The position numbers and the translations under genes are program-made. From assembly GCA_903862425.1 (NCBI GenBank), contig CAIOYC010000034.1, positions 1-59,374 of the forward strand: DNA of 59,374 bases, given 5' to 3'. Below are positions 42,370 to 51,908 of this stretch, in pieces. This stretch comes from an uncultured Caulobacterales bacterium. Lineage in GTDB: Bacteria > Pseudomonadota > Alphaproteobacteria > Caulobacterales > Caulobacteraceae. Numbering within the stretch: the stretch's first letter is position 1; every line of letters starts with the position of its first letter. The notes under the pieces are model-generated. The model did not search any database. It was not told the origin of the DNA and saw nothing but the letters and a program-made list of their open reading frames with translations.

Positions 42370-45300
42370 TTACTGGCCCGCGACGATCTTGGCGCGGCCG
42401 GCGGCGGAGCGGGCGGCGATGGCGGGGTGATACATGTCGCGCGCCTCGACCCCGGGCAGGAAGAAGTCGCCCGGCGTGGTGGCCCGCGCCACATAGGCGA
42501 CGGCAAAGTCCTTGTTGCCCGGCAGATTCATCGAGGCGACATAGCGGTCGTCCCGCGCCTCCTGCACGCTGGTCTCGGTGAGTTGGCCGAGGAAGCGGAA
42601 GGGTCCGCCCGGTCCTGGCTTCTCACCGTTCTGCGGCGGCGGCGCGGCGCCGTCCTGCGGACCGAGCACCGTCTCAACCTCGAAGCCGGCGGGCAGGGCG
42701 TCGTCCACCACCGCCATCATCGAACGCCCCTGCTGCGAGGCGCCGGAGACCAGCACGATCACCCGGTCGCCCTGCTTCAGGCTGGCCGGGTTGAGGGCGC
42801 CGCCCGTCATGGCGAAGAAGCGTTTGGTCACGCTCATGCCCGAGGCGGCGGCCGCCGGTGCGACGGTGGGCTGGCCGCGCACGGTGACGGTGCGCCAGAC
42901 CGCGCCCGCGCCGCGGTTGGTCAGGCGCGCGTCCTGCAACCGGCCGACGGTGAAGCGGCCGTCGGCGAGGCGGCCGACGCCCGTCCCATCGACCTTCACC
43001 GGACCGGCGGCCTTCAGCATGGCGTGGGCGGCCTGTAGCAGGCGCGCCTCTTCCTGCGTGTTCAGGCTGTCCGGGTCCTTCACCGCCCCGGCGAGCCGAT
43101 CCTGCAGCGAATGGGCCACGTTCACCTCGCCCGCCTCATAGGCCAGGGCGATCACGCCGCCGAGGTCGCGGAGCGGGGACTGGTACCAGTCGTCCGGCTC
43201 CTTGTAACCGAGCGCGGCGGCGGCCTTGACGAAGCTGTCGTGAGCACGAGCGCGGTCGCCCATGAGGGCGAGACCGGCGCCCACTTCCGCGCGGGCGAGC
43301 GGCGAGGGCTCGTCCTTGAACTGCACGTCGTGGAACCAGCGCAGGCGGGCGAGGTCGCCCTGGCCGCCCTTGGCCATGACATAGAGGGCATAGGCTGCGG
43401 CGCGGCTACGCAGGCGAGCGGTGGCGGCCTTGGCGGCGTCGGGATTGGCGAAGCCGATCGGCGGATATTCCAGCTTGTAGCCCGAGGAGACATAGCCCTC
43501 CGGCCGGGAGATGTTGCGCAGGGCGGCGAGGGCGCGGTTCACCGCCTCGTCCGGCATAGGGACGCCCTGGGCGCGCGCGGAGAGCAGGAAGTCCACCGCA
43601 TAGGCGCCGAGCCAGCCATCCGCCTCGCCATCGCCAGGCCGCCACAGGCCGAAGGCTCCGTCGGTGGATTGCCGGTCGAGCAGCTTGGACACCGCGTCGC
43701 GCAGGGCCGGCGTCACCGTCTTGAGTTTCGGATTGGAGCTGACCTCCGCGGCGTAGAGCAGCGGATAGGCGGTGGAGACCAGTTGCTCGGTGCAGCCATA
43801 GGGATAGCGGCTGAGCCAGTCGGCGATGGGGCCGGGATCGAAACCCTTGAACGGCGAATAGCTCACCGACAGGGAGACCGTGCCGGCGGAGAGCCCTTTC
43901 AGCAGGTCGAGCGGCGGGGTCCAGGTCGCGCCGGGCGGCTGGGCTTCCGTGTAGGTGCGCGTGACGGCGCCCCAGCCGATGCGGGTTTGCAGCGGGTAGG
44001 ACTTGGTGGTGTTGAAGCCCGGCCCGGCGACGTTCAGATCGACCCGGCCAATGCCGGCTACGACGGGCGCGTTCAAGGGCGTGCGCTCCACCAGGCGCTG
44101 GCCAAGGGCCAGCTGGTAGAGCTTTTCGAACGGGGCGAGCAGGCCGCCCGATCCGCTGATCTTCGCCGTATAGCCGCCGGGCTTGCCCTCCACATTATGG
44201 AGTTCGAGCGTGGCGCTGGCCTTGTCGCCGGGGGCCAGGAAGCGCGGCGTGGCGAGGTCTGCGACCACTGGCTGGCGCACGGTGATCTTGGAATTGCCGG
44301 AGCCGACGGCGGTGTCGGTCCAGGCCACGGCCATCAGGCGCAGCTCGCCGTTGAAATCGGCGGCAGGCAGGCGGATGGTCGCCTTGCCGTCCACCCCGGT
44401 GGTGACCACGCCCGACCACAGGGCCACGGTCTTGATCGGCACCACGCTGAGCCCCTGCCCGCCGATCTCGTCCGCGCCGTAGTTGAGCGCGGCGGGGGCG
44501 CCGAGGTTGGGATCGAGCAGGCGGCCATAGTCGTCCCGGTAATCGAGCGTCAGGGCGCGCTTGCCGAAGTACCACTTTACCGGATCGGGATTGGCCTGTT
44601 TGGTGATGCGGAGGATGCCCTCGTCCACCGCCGCGACGGTGACGTGCGCCCGCTGGCCGAGGCCAAGTCCCTGCACGACGATGGGAATGGTGACGCCGGC
44701 CTTGGAGTCGAGCTTCTGCGGCGCGTTCAAAGCGACCGTCAGCTTGCGACCCTTGGGGTCGAGCGGGATGTAGATCAGGCCGAGCGCCCGGCGCGGCTTG
44801 GGCGTCACGCCCGGATCGCGCGGCTGGATTACCGAGACCAGCACATAGGCCCCGCCGTTCCAGGCGGCGGAGGTTTTCAGCCTGATCGTACCGCCGTCCT
44901 TGCCGATGGAGAGGGTCTTGAAGTCGATCACCCGGTCGGTGGCCACCGCCACCTGCGCCTCGCCGGCATAGGGCGCCTGCAGGTGCAGGGTGATGGTGTC
45001 GCCCTGGGCGTGGGCCTCAGTCCCGGCGGACAGGCGCACCGTATCGGGCGCCTCGGCGTCGGTGGCGCCCTCGCCCCAGCCCGGCGCGATGCGGGCGACG
45101 GTCTTGGCCCCGGTCTTGTCGTCGGTAAGCTCGAGGCGGTAGTCGCCCCAAGGCAGACGGCGGGTCAGGCGGGCGGGTTGGCCCGCGCCGATGTCGAGCG
45201 CGCCGGCGACGATGGTCTTGTCGCGCGCCGTGCGCCGCCAGCTCCAGCGGCCGTCCTTCTGGAACCAGTCATAGGACCAATTCTCGGCGATGAGGTCGTA

Positions 45301-47325
45301 GTGCACGCCCTGGGCGGCCACGCGCCGACCGGAAGCATCCACCGCCACGATGTCGAACATCTGCGTCGGGGTGTCGCCCGATCCGGCGGAGGTGGTCTTG
45401 ACCCCGATATAGAGGGCCTTGGTGCGCAGCTTCAGTGTGGTGGTCTCACGCACCGGCCGCCCGCCAGGCTCGAACACGCTAGCGGTCACCGAAGCGGCGA
45501 GGGGCGAGGTGGTGTCGCCCGCCTTGCTGGCGTCGAAGCTCAGGGTCGCGTGGCCCTGCCCGTCGGTGACGGTGGAGCCGAGATCCTCGAACTTCTCGTC
45601 ATAGGGGGTCTTCTCGTCGCCCCAGACATAGTCCTTCAGGCCGGGGAAGGGATCGGCGTCGGTGCGGATGCGCGCCTCGCCCTGGGTCTGCAGGCCCGAG
45701 CCGGTAGCCCCGTAGAGGAAGCGGGCGTTCACATCGACCTTGCGCACCTCATTGGGCGCGACCGGCGCGTTGGAATTACCGTTCAGCTTCACGTCGAGAC
45801 GCTGCGGAGCGAAGTCCTCCACCTGGAAATCGACCTCGCCGGCGGGGGTGTCCGAGCCGTCCATCTCCAGGGTGGCGCGCCATTTGCCGTGCGGCGCGCT
45901 TTTGGGCAGGATCACATCTTGGGCCAGGGCGCCGTCGACGATCCTGTCGAAGCGCACCTTCTGGTATTCGACGCCGGACGGGCGGCGGATGACCAGCGCG
46001 CCCTTGCGGTCCTTGACAACCTTGGCCAGCCGATCGCGCACCATGGCCACGAGGTGGGCGATCTCGCCGGGGCGATAGATGCCGCGGTCGGCATAGAGAT
46101 AGGCGTCCACCTCGCCCGAGGCCGCGCGCCCCTGCACCGGCTGATGCGACAGGTCCACCGGGGAACGGTCGAGGTCGAGGGCGGTGAAGTCCACCTTCGG
46201 CCCATAGGCCATGACCATCTTGGCGTGCTGGGAGCCTTCGCCCGCCAGCAGCGCCTTGTCGAAATGGACCCGGCCGTCGGTATCGGCATTGGCGGTGGCG
46301 AGGGTCTCGCCGTCATTGGCGGTGAGCTGCAACTTCACCCCCGGCAACACCTTGGCGGTCTTCAGCGAACGGACCACCACGTCGAGGCCGTCCGAGCCCT
46401 GGTAGGCCACCAGCGCCATGTCGGTGAACAGGATCCAGCGGCGGGCCTGGGCGGGATGGTCGTTGTTGGCGACGTCGGCATCCTTGCCGAGCTTGACGTC
46501 GCGCCCGCCCGAAGCGTCCTTGGCCTTCAGGATGTAGGCGCCCGGCGGCATGTCCTTCAGCACCGCGCCAAGGGGGAAGACGGTGGTCGAGCGCTGGGCG
46601 GGCGGGCCCTTGACCGAGACGAAGCCGGTCCAGACCTTCTTGCCCTCGCTCTCGCCTTCGTTGTCGTAGCTGTATTCGCCGTCCGGTGTGGCGTCGGGCG
46701 CGTTGATCGACTGGCGCACCAGGTTGCGATCCGGCACGCGCCAGACCTCCACCGCGATCTTGGCCACGTTGACGGTCTGGATGCCGACGCCGTCCGACTC
46801 CTCGCGGGGCAGGATTACGCCCTCGCCGGCGAAGGCGATCGACGGCGGCTTGTCGCCGAAGGTGAAGTCCACGTCGGCGTTGTCGGGCAGGGTTTCGCCG
46901 GTCCGGGCCGGCAGGCCCTTCAGCAGCGTGAATCGGTGGCTGTCGAAGCCCGTGCCGGCGATGCAGAGCTCGTCGCCATGCACCGAAACGGCGGGGGCGT
47001 GGCCGAGATCGGGCTGCACCTGCACGAAGTCGCCATAGGATTTGGACGGATCGAGCGGCCGCGTCATGCGCACGCAGGCCAGGGGTTCAGGCTGGCTGGT
47101 GTCCACCCGCGTGGTCCAGACGGCGAAGCCATCGGGCTTGGGCGTGGCGGGACGGGCGGCGCCTGGATCGCGTGGCTTGCCGAAGAAAGGCCACTCGAAA
47201 CCGGTGTCCTGGCTACTGGTCTTGGGATGGCTGGGTAGCACCTTGCCGGTCAGCACGCCTGCGCCGAACGCCACGGCGACGCCCGCGACAACCGCCGCGA
47301 TCGTCGTCCGGTCAAACCCCGCCAT
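42370..47325 (-). CDS. Bacterial alpha-2-macroglobulin (thioester-containing)
   Basis: A 1651-residue protein of full YfhM length. It begins with one hydrophobic helix (IAAVVAGVAVAFGAGVLTG), with no lipobox, so it is likely an inner-membrane anchor. The thioester motif is intact: YPYGCTEQLVSTA at Cys1178, which can trap an attacking protease by covalent linkage. GIYRPGEIAHLVAMVRDR near residue 415 is the macroglobulin domain signature. Next to pbpC, the classical view is that the macroglobulin traps proteases while PBP1C repairs the wall after periplasm breach. It precedes pbpC directly on the minus strand. Confidence 0.93.
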   Translation of the reverse strand: MAGFDRTTIAAVVAGVAVAFGAGVLTGKVLPSHPKTSSQDTGFEWPFFGKPRDPGAARPATPKPDGFAVWTTRVDTSQPEPLACVRMTRPLDPSKSYGDFVQVQPDLGHAPAVSVHGDELCIAGTGFDSHRFTLLKGLPARTGETLPDNADVDFTFGDKPPSIAFAGEGVILPREESDGVGIQTVNVAKIAVEVWRVPDRNLVRQSINAPDATPDGEYSYDNEGESEGKKVWTGFVSVKGPPAQRSTTVFPLGAVLKDMPPGAYILKAKDASGGRDVKLGKDADVANNDHPAQARRWILFTDMALVAYQGSDGLDVVVRSLKTAKVLPGVKLQLTANDGETLATANADTDGRVHFDKALLAGEGSQHAKMVMAYGPKVDFTALDLDRSPVDLSHQPVQGRAASGEVDAYLYADRGIYRPGEIAHLVAMVRDRLAKVVKDRKGALVIRRPSGVEYQKVRFDRIVDGALAQDVILPKSAPHGKWRATLEMDGSDTPAGEVDFQVEDFAPQRLDVKLNGNSNAPVAPNEVRKVDVNARFLYGATGSGLQTQGEARIRTDADPFPGLKDYVWGDEKTPYDEKFEDLGSTVTDGQGHATLSFDASKAGDTTSPLAASVTASVFEPGGRPVRETTTLKLRTKALYIGVKTTSAGSGDTPTQMFDIVAVDASGRRVAAQGVHYDLIAENWSYDWFQKDGRWSWRRTARDKTIVAGALDIGAGQPARLTRRLPWGDYRLELTDDKTGAKTVARIAPGWGEGATDAEAPDTVRLSAGTEAHAQGDTITLHLQAPYAGEAQVAVATDRVIDFKTLSIGKDGGTIRLKTSAAWNGGAYVLVSVIQPRDPGVTPKPRRALGLIYIPLDPKGRKLTVALNAPQKLDSKAGVTIPIVVQGLGLGQRAHVTVAAVDEGILRITKQANPDPVKWYFGKRALTLDYRDDYGRLLDPNLGAPAALNYGADEIGGQGLSVVPIKTVALWSGVVTTGVDGKATIRLPAADFNGELRLMAVAWTDTAVGSGNSKITVRQPVVADLATPRFLAPGDKASATLELHNVEGKPGGYTAKISGSGGLLAPFEKLYQLALGQRLVERTPLNAPVVAGIGRVDLNVAGPGFNTTKSYPLQTRIGWGAVTRTYTEAQPPGATWTPPLDLLKGLSAGTVSLSVSYSPFKGFDPGPIADWLSRYPYGCTEQLVSTAYPLLYAAEVSSNPKLKTVTPALRDAVSKLLDRQSTDGAFGLWRPGDGEADGWLGAYAVDFLLSARAQGVPMPDEAVNRALAALRNISRPEGYVSSGYKLEYPPIGFANPDAAKAATARLRSRAAAYALYVMAKGGQGDLARLRWFHDVQFKDEPSPLARAEVGAGLALMGDRARAHDSFVKAAAALGYKEPDDWYQSPLRDLGGVIALAYEAGEVNVAHSLQDRLAGAVKDPDSLNTQEEARLLQAAHAMLKAAGPVKVDGTGVGRLADGRFTVGRLQDARLTNRGAGAVWRTVTVRGQPTVAPAAAASGMSVTKRFFAMTGGALNPASLKQGDRVIVLVSGASQQGRSMMAVVDDALPAGFEVETVLGPQDGAAPPPQNGEKPGPGGPFRFLGQLTETSVQEARDDRYVASMNLPGNKDFAVAYVARATTPGDFFLPGVEARDMYHPAIAARSAAGRAKIVAGQ

Positions 47326-47432
47326 GATGGTGATCTCCAGCCGGTCTTGTCCCTACCGGCCGGCGAAGGGAGCCATGCGCCGCAGCGTCCGTCAATCGAC
47401 CGGAGGGGTGGAAATCCCTTAAATTTTATATG

Positions 47433-47461
47433 AAAACGCCCCCGGGATGGACCCGGGGGCG
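47433..47461 (-). terminator. Rho-independent terminator for the MXKDX gene
   Basis: A perfect 10-base stem CGCCCCCGGG/CCCGGGGGCG with a 5-base loop (47437-47461) is followed on the minus strand by TTTT and an AT-rich stretch (CATATAAAATTT). It lies 40 bases beyond the stop of the gene at 47502. Confidence 0.75.
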
Positions 47462-47501
47462 CAGGGACGAAAACGGCGCCGTATAGCTCCGCTGCGGCGT
47501 C

Positions 47502-47765
47502 CTACTTCTTCATCATGTTGTTGGACATGGTGTTGCCCTTCATCATGGAGTCCGACTTCATCGTGTCGGTCTTCATGGCCGAGGACTTGGCCATTTTGTG
47601 CTTCTTGGTGGTCGGCTTGGCGGCCATCTTGTCGCCCGACATCTTGTCCGACGACATGGTGTTGGTCGCCATCTTGTTGGACATCATGCTGTTGGTCTGC
47701 GCCATGACCGGAGCGGCGGCGAGCGCGGCGAGGACGGCGACGGAGGCGATGAGCTTGCTGTTCAT
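47502..47765 (-). CDS. Pentapeptide MXKDX-repeat protein, exported
   Basis: An 87-residue protein starting at ATG 47765 with a signal peptide (MNSKLIASVAVLAALAAAPVMA). The mature part is a run of Met/Lys/Ser/Asp-rich five-residue units such as SDKMSGDKMAAKP and KTDTMKSDSMMKGN. Such small MXKDX-repeat proteins are found in alphaproteobacteria; function is not established. The lysine- and methionine-rich composition could favour metal or anion binding, but that is inference. A strong terminator follows. Confidence 0.75.
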   Translation of the reverse strand: MNSKLIASVAVLAALAAAPVMAQTNSMMSNKMATNTMSSDKMSGDKMAAKPTTKKHKMAKSSAMKTDTMKSDSMMKGNTMSNNMMKK

Positions 47766-47923
47766 GGTATAGGGCCCTTCTTGCCGCGAAGGCGCGGCGG
47801 GTCCAAGATCGGCTCCTAAAACACCGCGAACAAGGCGCCTCGCCCCCAAATATATGTAAGCCTGTAACCTGTTCCAGCAACGCTGCGAAATGATAACTAC
47901 GGAAAACCAGTTCTGGAGGCGGC

Positions 47924-48796
47924 GTGACCGAAGCTACAGCCGATCTTGCCCCTGTTTCATCAAAAACTACCTCTCACGGGGAGCGGTTGATATACCGCCA
48001 TACCGTCTGGGTACGGAGTTGGCACTGGATCAACGCCATCGCCCTTCTGATCCTGCTCATGAGTGGACTTCAGATCTTCAATGCCGACCCGCAGCTCAGC
48101 TGGGGCATGACCACCGACTTCGAGCACCCCTGGGTGCAGATGGAGTCGACTGGCGACGGGGCGCGGATGCGCGGGATCACGACCGTGGCGGGCCTGAAAT
48201 TCGACACCACCGGCATCCTCGGCGCCTCCGGGCCCAAGGGCAGTCTGGAGGATCGAGGCTTTCCGCACTGGGCCACCATTCCAGGCCTGCGCGACCTCGG
48301 GACGGGGCGGCACTACCACTTCCTGTTCGCCTGGATCTTCGTCATCAACGGCGCGCTTTACGTGGCCTACACGATCTGGAGCCGGCACCTGAAGCGGGAC
48401 CTGTGGCCCACGCTGGCGGACCTGAAGACCATCCCCGCCTCGATCTGGGAGCATATGCGTCTGAAGCATCCGGAGGGCGAAGCCGCGGCGCGCTATAACG
48501 TGCTGCAGAAGCTGGCCTATCTGATCGTGCTCTACGGTCTGCTGCCGCTGATGCTGCTCACCGGTCTGACCATGTCGCCCGGCATGGACGCGGCCTTCCC
48601 CGGCCTGCTGTGGGTGTTCGGCGGGCGCCAGTCGGCGCGGACGCTGCATTTCCTCTCCGCCTGGTCGATCGTGATCTTCTTCCTGATCCACATCTTCGAG
48701 GTGCTGGTCTCGGGGGCGTTCAACGAGGTGCGCTCGATCGTCACCGGCTGGTTCGCCATCAAGCCGACCCACAACGACAAGGGAGCGGCGTCATGA
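47924..48796 (+). CDS. Cytochrome b domain membrane protein
   Basis: A 290-residue protein with a GTG start after a GGAGG site. About four membrane helices are visible, with RHTVWVRSWHWINAIALLILLMSG, the histidine-bearing first helix of hydrogenase-type cytochrome b subunits. GRHYHFLFAWIFVINGALYVAY and RTLHFLSAWSIVIFFLIHIFEV carry further histidines for heme. It overlaps the molybdoenzyme gene by ATGA, so it probably links that enzyme to the quinone pool, like the MsrQ/YedZ arrangement but with a different cytochrome type. Confidence 0.85.
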   Translation: MTEATADLAPVSSKTTSHGERLIYRHTVWVRSWHWINAIALLILLMSGLQIFNADPQLSWGMTTDFEHPWVQMESTGDGARMRGITTVAGLKFDTTGILGASGPKGSLEDRGFPHWATIPGLRDLGTGRHYHFLFAWIFVINGALYVAYTIWSRHLKRDLWPTLADLKTIPASIWEHMRLKHPEGEAAARYNVLQKLAYLIVLYGLLPLMLLTGLTMSPGMDAAFPGLLWVFGGRQSARTLHFLSAWSIVIFFLIHIFEVLVSGAFNEVRSIVTGWFAIKPTHNDKGAAS

Positions 48797-49569
48797 TCTG
48801 GCCCACCCTCAACCGCCGCCGCCTCGCCGCCCTGCTCGCCACGTCCACGGCGACGGGCTTCGCCGCCTGCGACCGGATCACCGACGACGACAAGGTCTCG
48901 CGCGCCGTAGGCGTGGGCGAGGTGCTGACCCGCACCGCCCAGCGGGCCATCCTGACGCCCGGCCAGATGGCGCCCGAATATGCCGAAAGCCAGATCTCCA
49001 AATGGTTCAAACCCAACGGCACCACCGATCCGAGCAGCGAGCTCTACGACCAGCACGTCAAGGACGGCTTCAAGGATTGGAAATTGGGGATCACCGGACT
49101 GGTGGACCGCCCCTTCTCCCTGTCCATCGACCAGCTTCGCGCCCAACCTTCCCGCACCCAGATCACCCGCCACGACTGCGTGGAAGGGTGGAGCTGCATC
49201 GGCAAGTGGAAGGGGGCGAAGCTCGGCGAAATCCTCACCAGGGCCGGGCTCAAAAAGGAGGCGAAATTCATCGTCTTCCACTGCTTCGACAGCCTGGGGG
49301 AAGCCACGGACGGGTCGGACGACTACTACGAGAGCATCGGTTTGGCCGACGCTTTCCACCCGCAGACCATCCTCGCCTACGATATGAACGATGCGCCGCT
49401 GGGCACCCAGCACGGCGCGCCGATCCGCCTGCGCGTCGAGCGCCACCTCGGCTACAAGCAGGCCAAGTACGTGACGGGCATAGAAGCAGTGGCCAGCCTC
49501 GATCACCTGCATGGCGGCCACGGGGGCTATTGGGAGGACCGGGGCTACGAATGGTACGGCGGCATCTGA
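48793..49569 (+). CDS. Sulfite-oxidase-like molybdopterin enzyme, exported lipoprotein
   Basis: A 258-residue protein. The N-terminus MIWPTLNRRRLAALLATSTATGFAAC has both a twin-arginine pattern (NRRRL) and a lipobox ending at Cys26. The SUOX/MsrP-like Mo-pterin fold is indicated by HDCVEGWSCIGKWKGAKLG; Cys129 would be the molybdenum ligand and Cys135 is an extra nearby cysteine. DYYESIGLADAFHPQTILAYDMNDAPL and GAPIRLRVERHLGYKQAKYV complete the signature. Substrate could be a sulfoxide or sulfite. Its partner cytochrome b is encoded just upstream. Confidence 0.85.
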   Translation: MIWPTLNRRRLAALLATSTATGFAACDRITDDDKVSRAVGVGEVLTRTAQRAILTPGQMAPEYAESQISKWFKPNGTTDPSSELYDQHVKDGFKDWKLGITGLVDRPFSLSIDQLRAQPSRTQITRHDCVEGWSCIGKWKGAKLGEILTRAGLKKEAKFIVFHCFDSLGEATDGSDDYYESIGLADAFHPQTILAYDMNDAPLGTQHGAPIRLRVERHLGYKQAKYVTGIEAVASLDHLHGGHGGYWEDRGYEWYGGI

Positions 49570-49624
49570 GGCCATAGCCAAGCTCGCGATTGATCGGCAG
49601 GATGACCTTAGTACCGGAGGTCCC

Positions 49625-51004
49625 ATGCGCCGTTCTGTCCTAGTCCTGTTGGCGGCGCTCGCCCTGCCCGCGCTGGTCCATGCCGCCGAGCTCGACGCGT
49701 CCACGCGGGCGAAGATCGACGCCGCCGTGGCGGCCGAACTGAAGAAGGGCGACAGCCCTTCGGTTTCCGTGGCGGTGGTGAGGGACGGCGAGATCGCCTT
49801 CGTCAAAGCCTACGGGCAGGCGGTGATGGCCCCGCCGGTGAAGGCGACCCCGGCCACGCGCTACCAGATCGCCTCGGTCTCCAAGGAGTTCGTCGCCGCC
49901 GCCGTCCTGTTGCTGCAGGAGGAGGGCAAGCTCAGCCTCGACGATCATGTGTCCAGGTGGTTTCCGCAGGTGACGAGCGCCGACCGCATCACCGTGCGCC
50001 AGCTCCTCAGTCACACCTCGGGCCTCTCCGACGACTGGCCGCAGGACTATGTGATGCCGTCCATGCTGCAGGCCACCACGCCGCAGACGACGCTGAACAC
50101 ATGGGCGCGCCAGCCGCTCGATTTCCAGCCGGGGGATGACTGGCAATACTCCAACACCGGCTACGTCGTCGCCGGGCTGATCGTCGAGAAGGTGTCGGGC
50201 CAGCCCCTGTTCGACTTCCTCGAGGCTCGGGTGCTGAAGCCGGTGGGCATTACCGACGCTCTGGACAGCAGCGCCGTTCACCTTAGGGCGCCTGACGCGC
50301 TGGGCTATGAACGCCGCGCCCTCGGGCCCCTGCGCCGTGCGCCGGAGAGCGGGTTCGGCTGGGACTATGCCGCGGGACAGCTGTGCCTCACCGCCGAGGA
50401 TGTGGCCAGGTGGGACGTCAGCCTGCTTCGGCGCACCTTGCTCAAACCCGAGAGCTATGCGGAGGAGATCAAGCCCATCAAGCTGAACAGCGGCAAGGAT
50501 AGCGGCTATGCGCTCGGCCTGTTCGTCGGCAAGGAGGGCGAGCGCCCGATCATCCACCATGGCGGCGAGGGCACTGGATACCTGGCCGAAAACCGCCTCT
50601 ATCCCGACGACAAGCTGGCCATCGTCGTCCTGGCCAACACCTTCTCCGGCGCGCCGCAGACCAACGTCGCCGACCGCATCGCTTACATGCTGCTGCCCCA
50701 GACGGGGGTGGATGCGCGCATGCAGCGTCTGTTCGAAGGGCTGCAACGGGGCGAGGTGGACCGCGCCGCCTTCACCGACAACTTCAACGCCTATCTCGAC
50801 CCCAGGACGGTAGCCGACTATCGCTCCAGCCTCGGCCCGCTTGGTGCGCCGACCCAGTTTCGCATGACGCGTGAAGGCGACCGGGGCGGGATGAAGTTCC
50901 GTGTCTATCGTATCGTCGCCGGCCCGAAGACGCTGCGGCTGTCCGTTTTCCTGACCAAGGCGGGCAAGGTGGAGCAGTTCCACGTCTATGACGCCGCACA
51001 GTAG
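49625..51004 (+). CDS. Serine hydrolase, class C beta-lactamase fold, exported
   Basis: A 459-residue protein starting at ATG 49625 with signal peptide MRRSVLVLLAALALPALVHA. Catalytic motif SxxK is Ser84-Lys87 (ASVSKEF), and Y-x-N is Tyr175-Asn177 (QYSNTGY). A HGG third motif is likely in IHHGGEGTGY. This is the esterase/D-aminopeptidase/beta-lactamase-like S12 group; a C-terminal extension of about 100 residues follows. Sequence alone cannot decide whether it cleaves esters, peptides or beta-lactams. Confidence 0.88.
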   Translation: MRRSVLVLLAALALPALVHAAELDASTRAKIDAAVAAELKKGDSPSVSVAVVRDGEIAFVKAYGQAVMAPPVKATPATRYQIASVSKEFVAAAVLLLQEEGKLSLDDHVSRWFPQVTSADRITVRQLLSHTSGLSDDWPQDYVMPSMLQATTPQTTLNTWARQPLDFQPGDDWQYSNTGYVVAGLIVEKVSGQPLFDFLEARVLKPVGITDALDSSAVHLRAPDALGYERRALGPLRRAPESGFGWDYAAGQLCLTAEDVARWDVSLLRRTLLKPESYAEEIKPIKLNSGKDSGYALGLFVGKEGERPIIHHGGEGTGYLAENRLYPDDKLAIVVLANTFSGAPQTNVADRIAYMLLPQTGVDARMQRLFEGLQRGEVDRAAFTDNFNAYLDPRTVADYRSSLGPLGAPTQFRMTREGDRGGMKFRVYRIVAGPKTLRLSVFLTKAGKVEQFHVYDAAQ

Positions 51005-51023
51005 AAAAATGCAGGGGCAAGGC

Positions 51024-51842
51024 ATGAGCGACATCGACCACTATCCCGCCGACGCGCTGGCGACCTATGAACGGTTCGAGTTCGATGATGGGCGCTGGAC
51101 CCGCCCGGTCTATCGCAAGGGTTCGGGGCCGGCGGTAATCATCATCCACGAAATCCCCGGCCTGCATCCCCTGGTGATCCGCTTCGCCGACCGCATCGTC
51201 GCGGCGGGCATGACCGTCTATATGCCGAGCCTGTTCGGCGAGGCGGGCCGCGAGGTGTCGAAGAATTACGCTATCGGCACGATCCTCAAGACCCTCTGCA
51301 TACGGCGCGAGTTCACTGCCTGGGCCACCGACCGCTCGAGCCCCATAGTCGATTGGCTGCGCGCCCTCGCCAAGCAGGCGCACAAGGACTGCGGCGGGCG
51401 CGGTGTCGGCGCCGTGGGCATGTGCTTCACCGGCAACTTCGCCATGGCCATGATGACCGAGCCCGCCGTGGTGGCGCCGGTGATGAGCCAGCCTTCCATG
51501 CCCATGCCGCTCGGCGAGGCGCGCAAGGCCTCCATGGGCCTGTCCGCCGATGAGATCACCATCGCCAGACGCCGCTTCGAGGACGAGGGTCTGTCCGCCC
51601 TGTGCCTGCGCTTCAAGGGCGATCCGGTCGTCCCCGACGCCAGGATCGAGACCTTCCGGCGAACCTTCGGCGACGCCATGGAGATCGTGGACCTGGACGA
51701 CGCCGACGGACGCATGGCGCTGGGTCGCCAACATCCGCACTCGGTCCTCACGATAAATCTGCGCGACGACGATCCCGAAGGCCCGACCAAGAAGACCGAG
51801 GAGAGGGTGATCGCCTTCTTCAAGGAACGCACGGCGGGCTAG
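51024..51842 (+). CDS. Dienelactone hydrolase family protein
   Basis: A 272-residue alpha/beta hydrolase. I take ATG 51024 (MSDIDHYPADA); an upstream ATG at 51009 is possible. The nucleophile is Cys134 in GAVGMCFTGNFA, as in dienelactone hydrolases, with HEIPGLHPLVIRFADR as the oxyanion strand and RFKGDPVVPDARIE with the acidic residue. HPHSVLT near the C-terminus carries the histidine. Dienelactone hydrolase cleaves ring-fission lactones in aromatic degradation; no other such gene is nearby. Confidence 0.85.
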   Translation: MSDIDHYPADALATYERFEFDDGRWTRPVYRKGSGPAVIIIHEIPGLHPLVIRFADRIVAAGMTVYMPSLFGEAGREVSKNYAIGTILKTLCIRREFTAWATDRSSPIVDWLRALAKQAHKDCGGRGVGAVGMCFTGNFAMAMMTEPAVVAPVMSQPSMPMPLGEARKASMGLSADEITIARRRFEDEGLSALCLRFKGDPVVPDARIETFRRTFGDAMEIVDLDDADGRMALGRQHPHSVLTINLRDDDPEGPTKKTEERVIAFFKERTAG

Positions 51843-51908
51843 GCCGGAACCGCTCGCCTTGGATCTGGCGGCCTTGATGTGGCCGACCGGGTGGTCCAGG
51901 CTCGCACC

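Noticed and set aside
43111-47238. A 1375-codon open frame opposite the macroglobulin gene
   Set aside because: Antisense by-product of GC-rich third positions; the opposite strand has a clear thioester protein.
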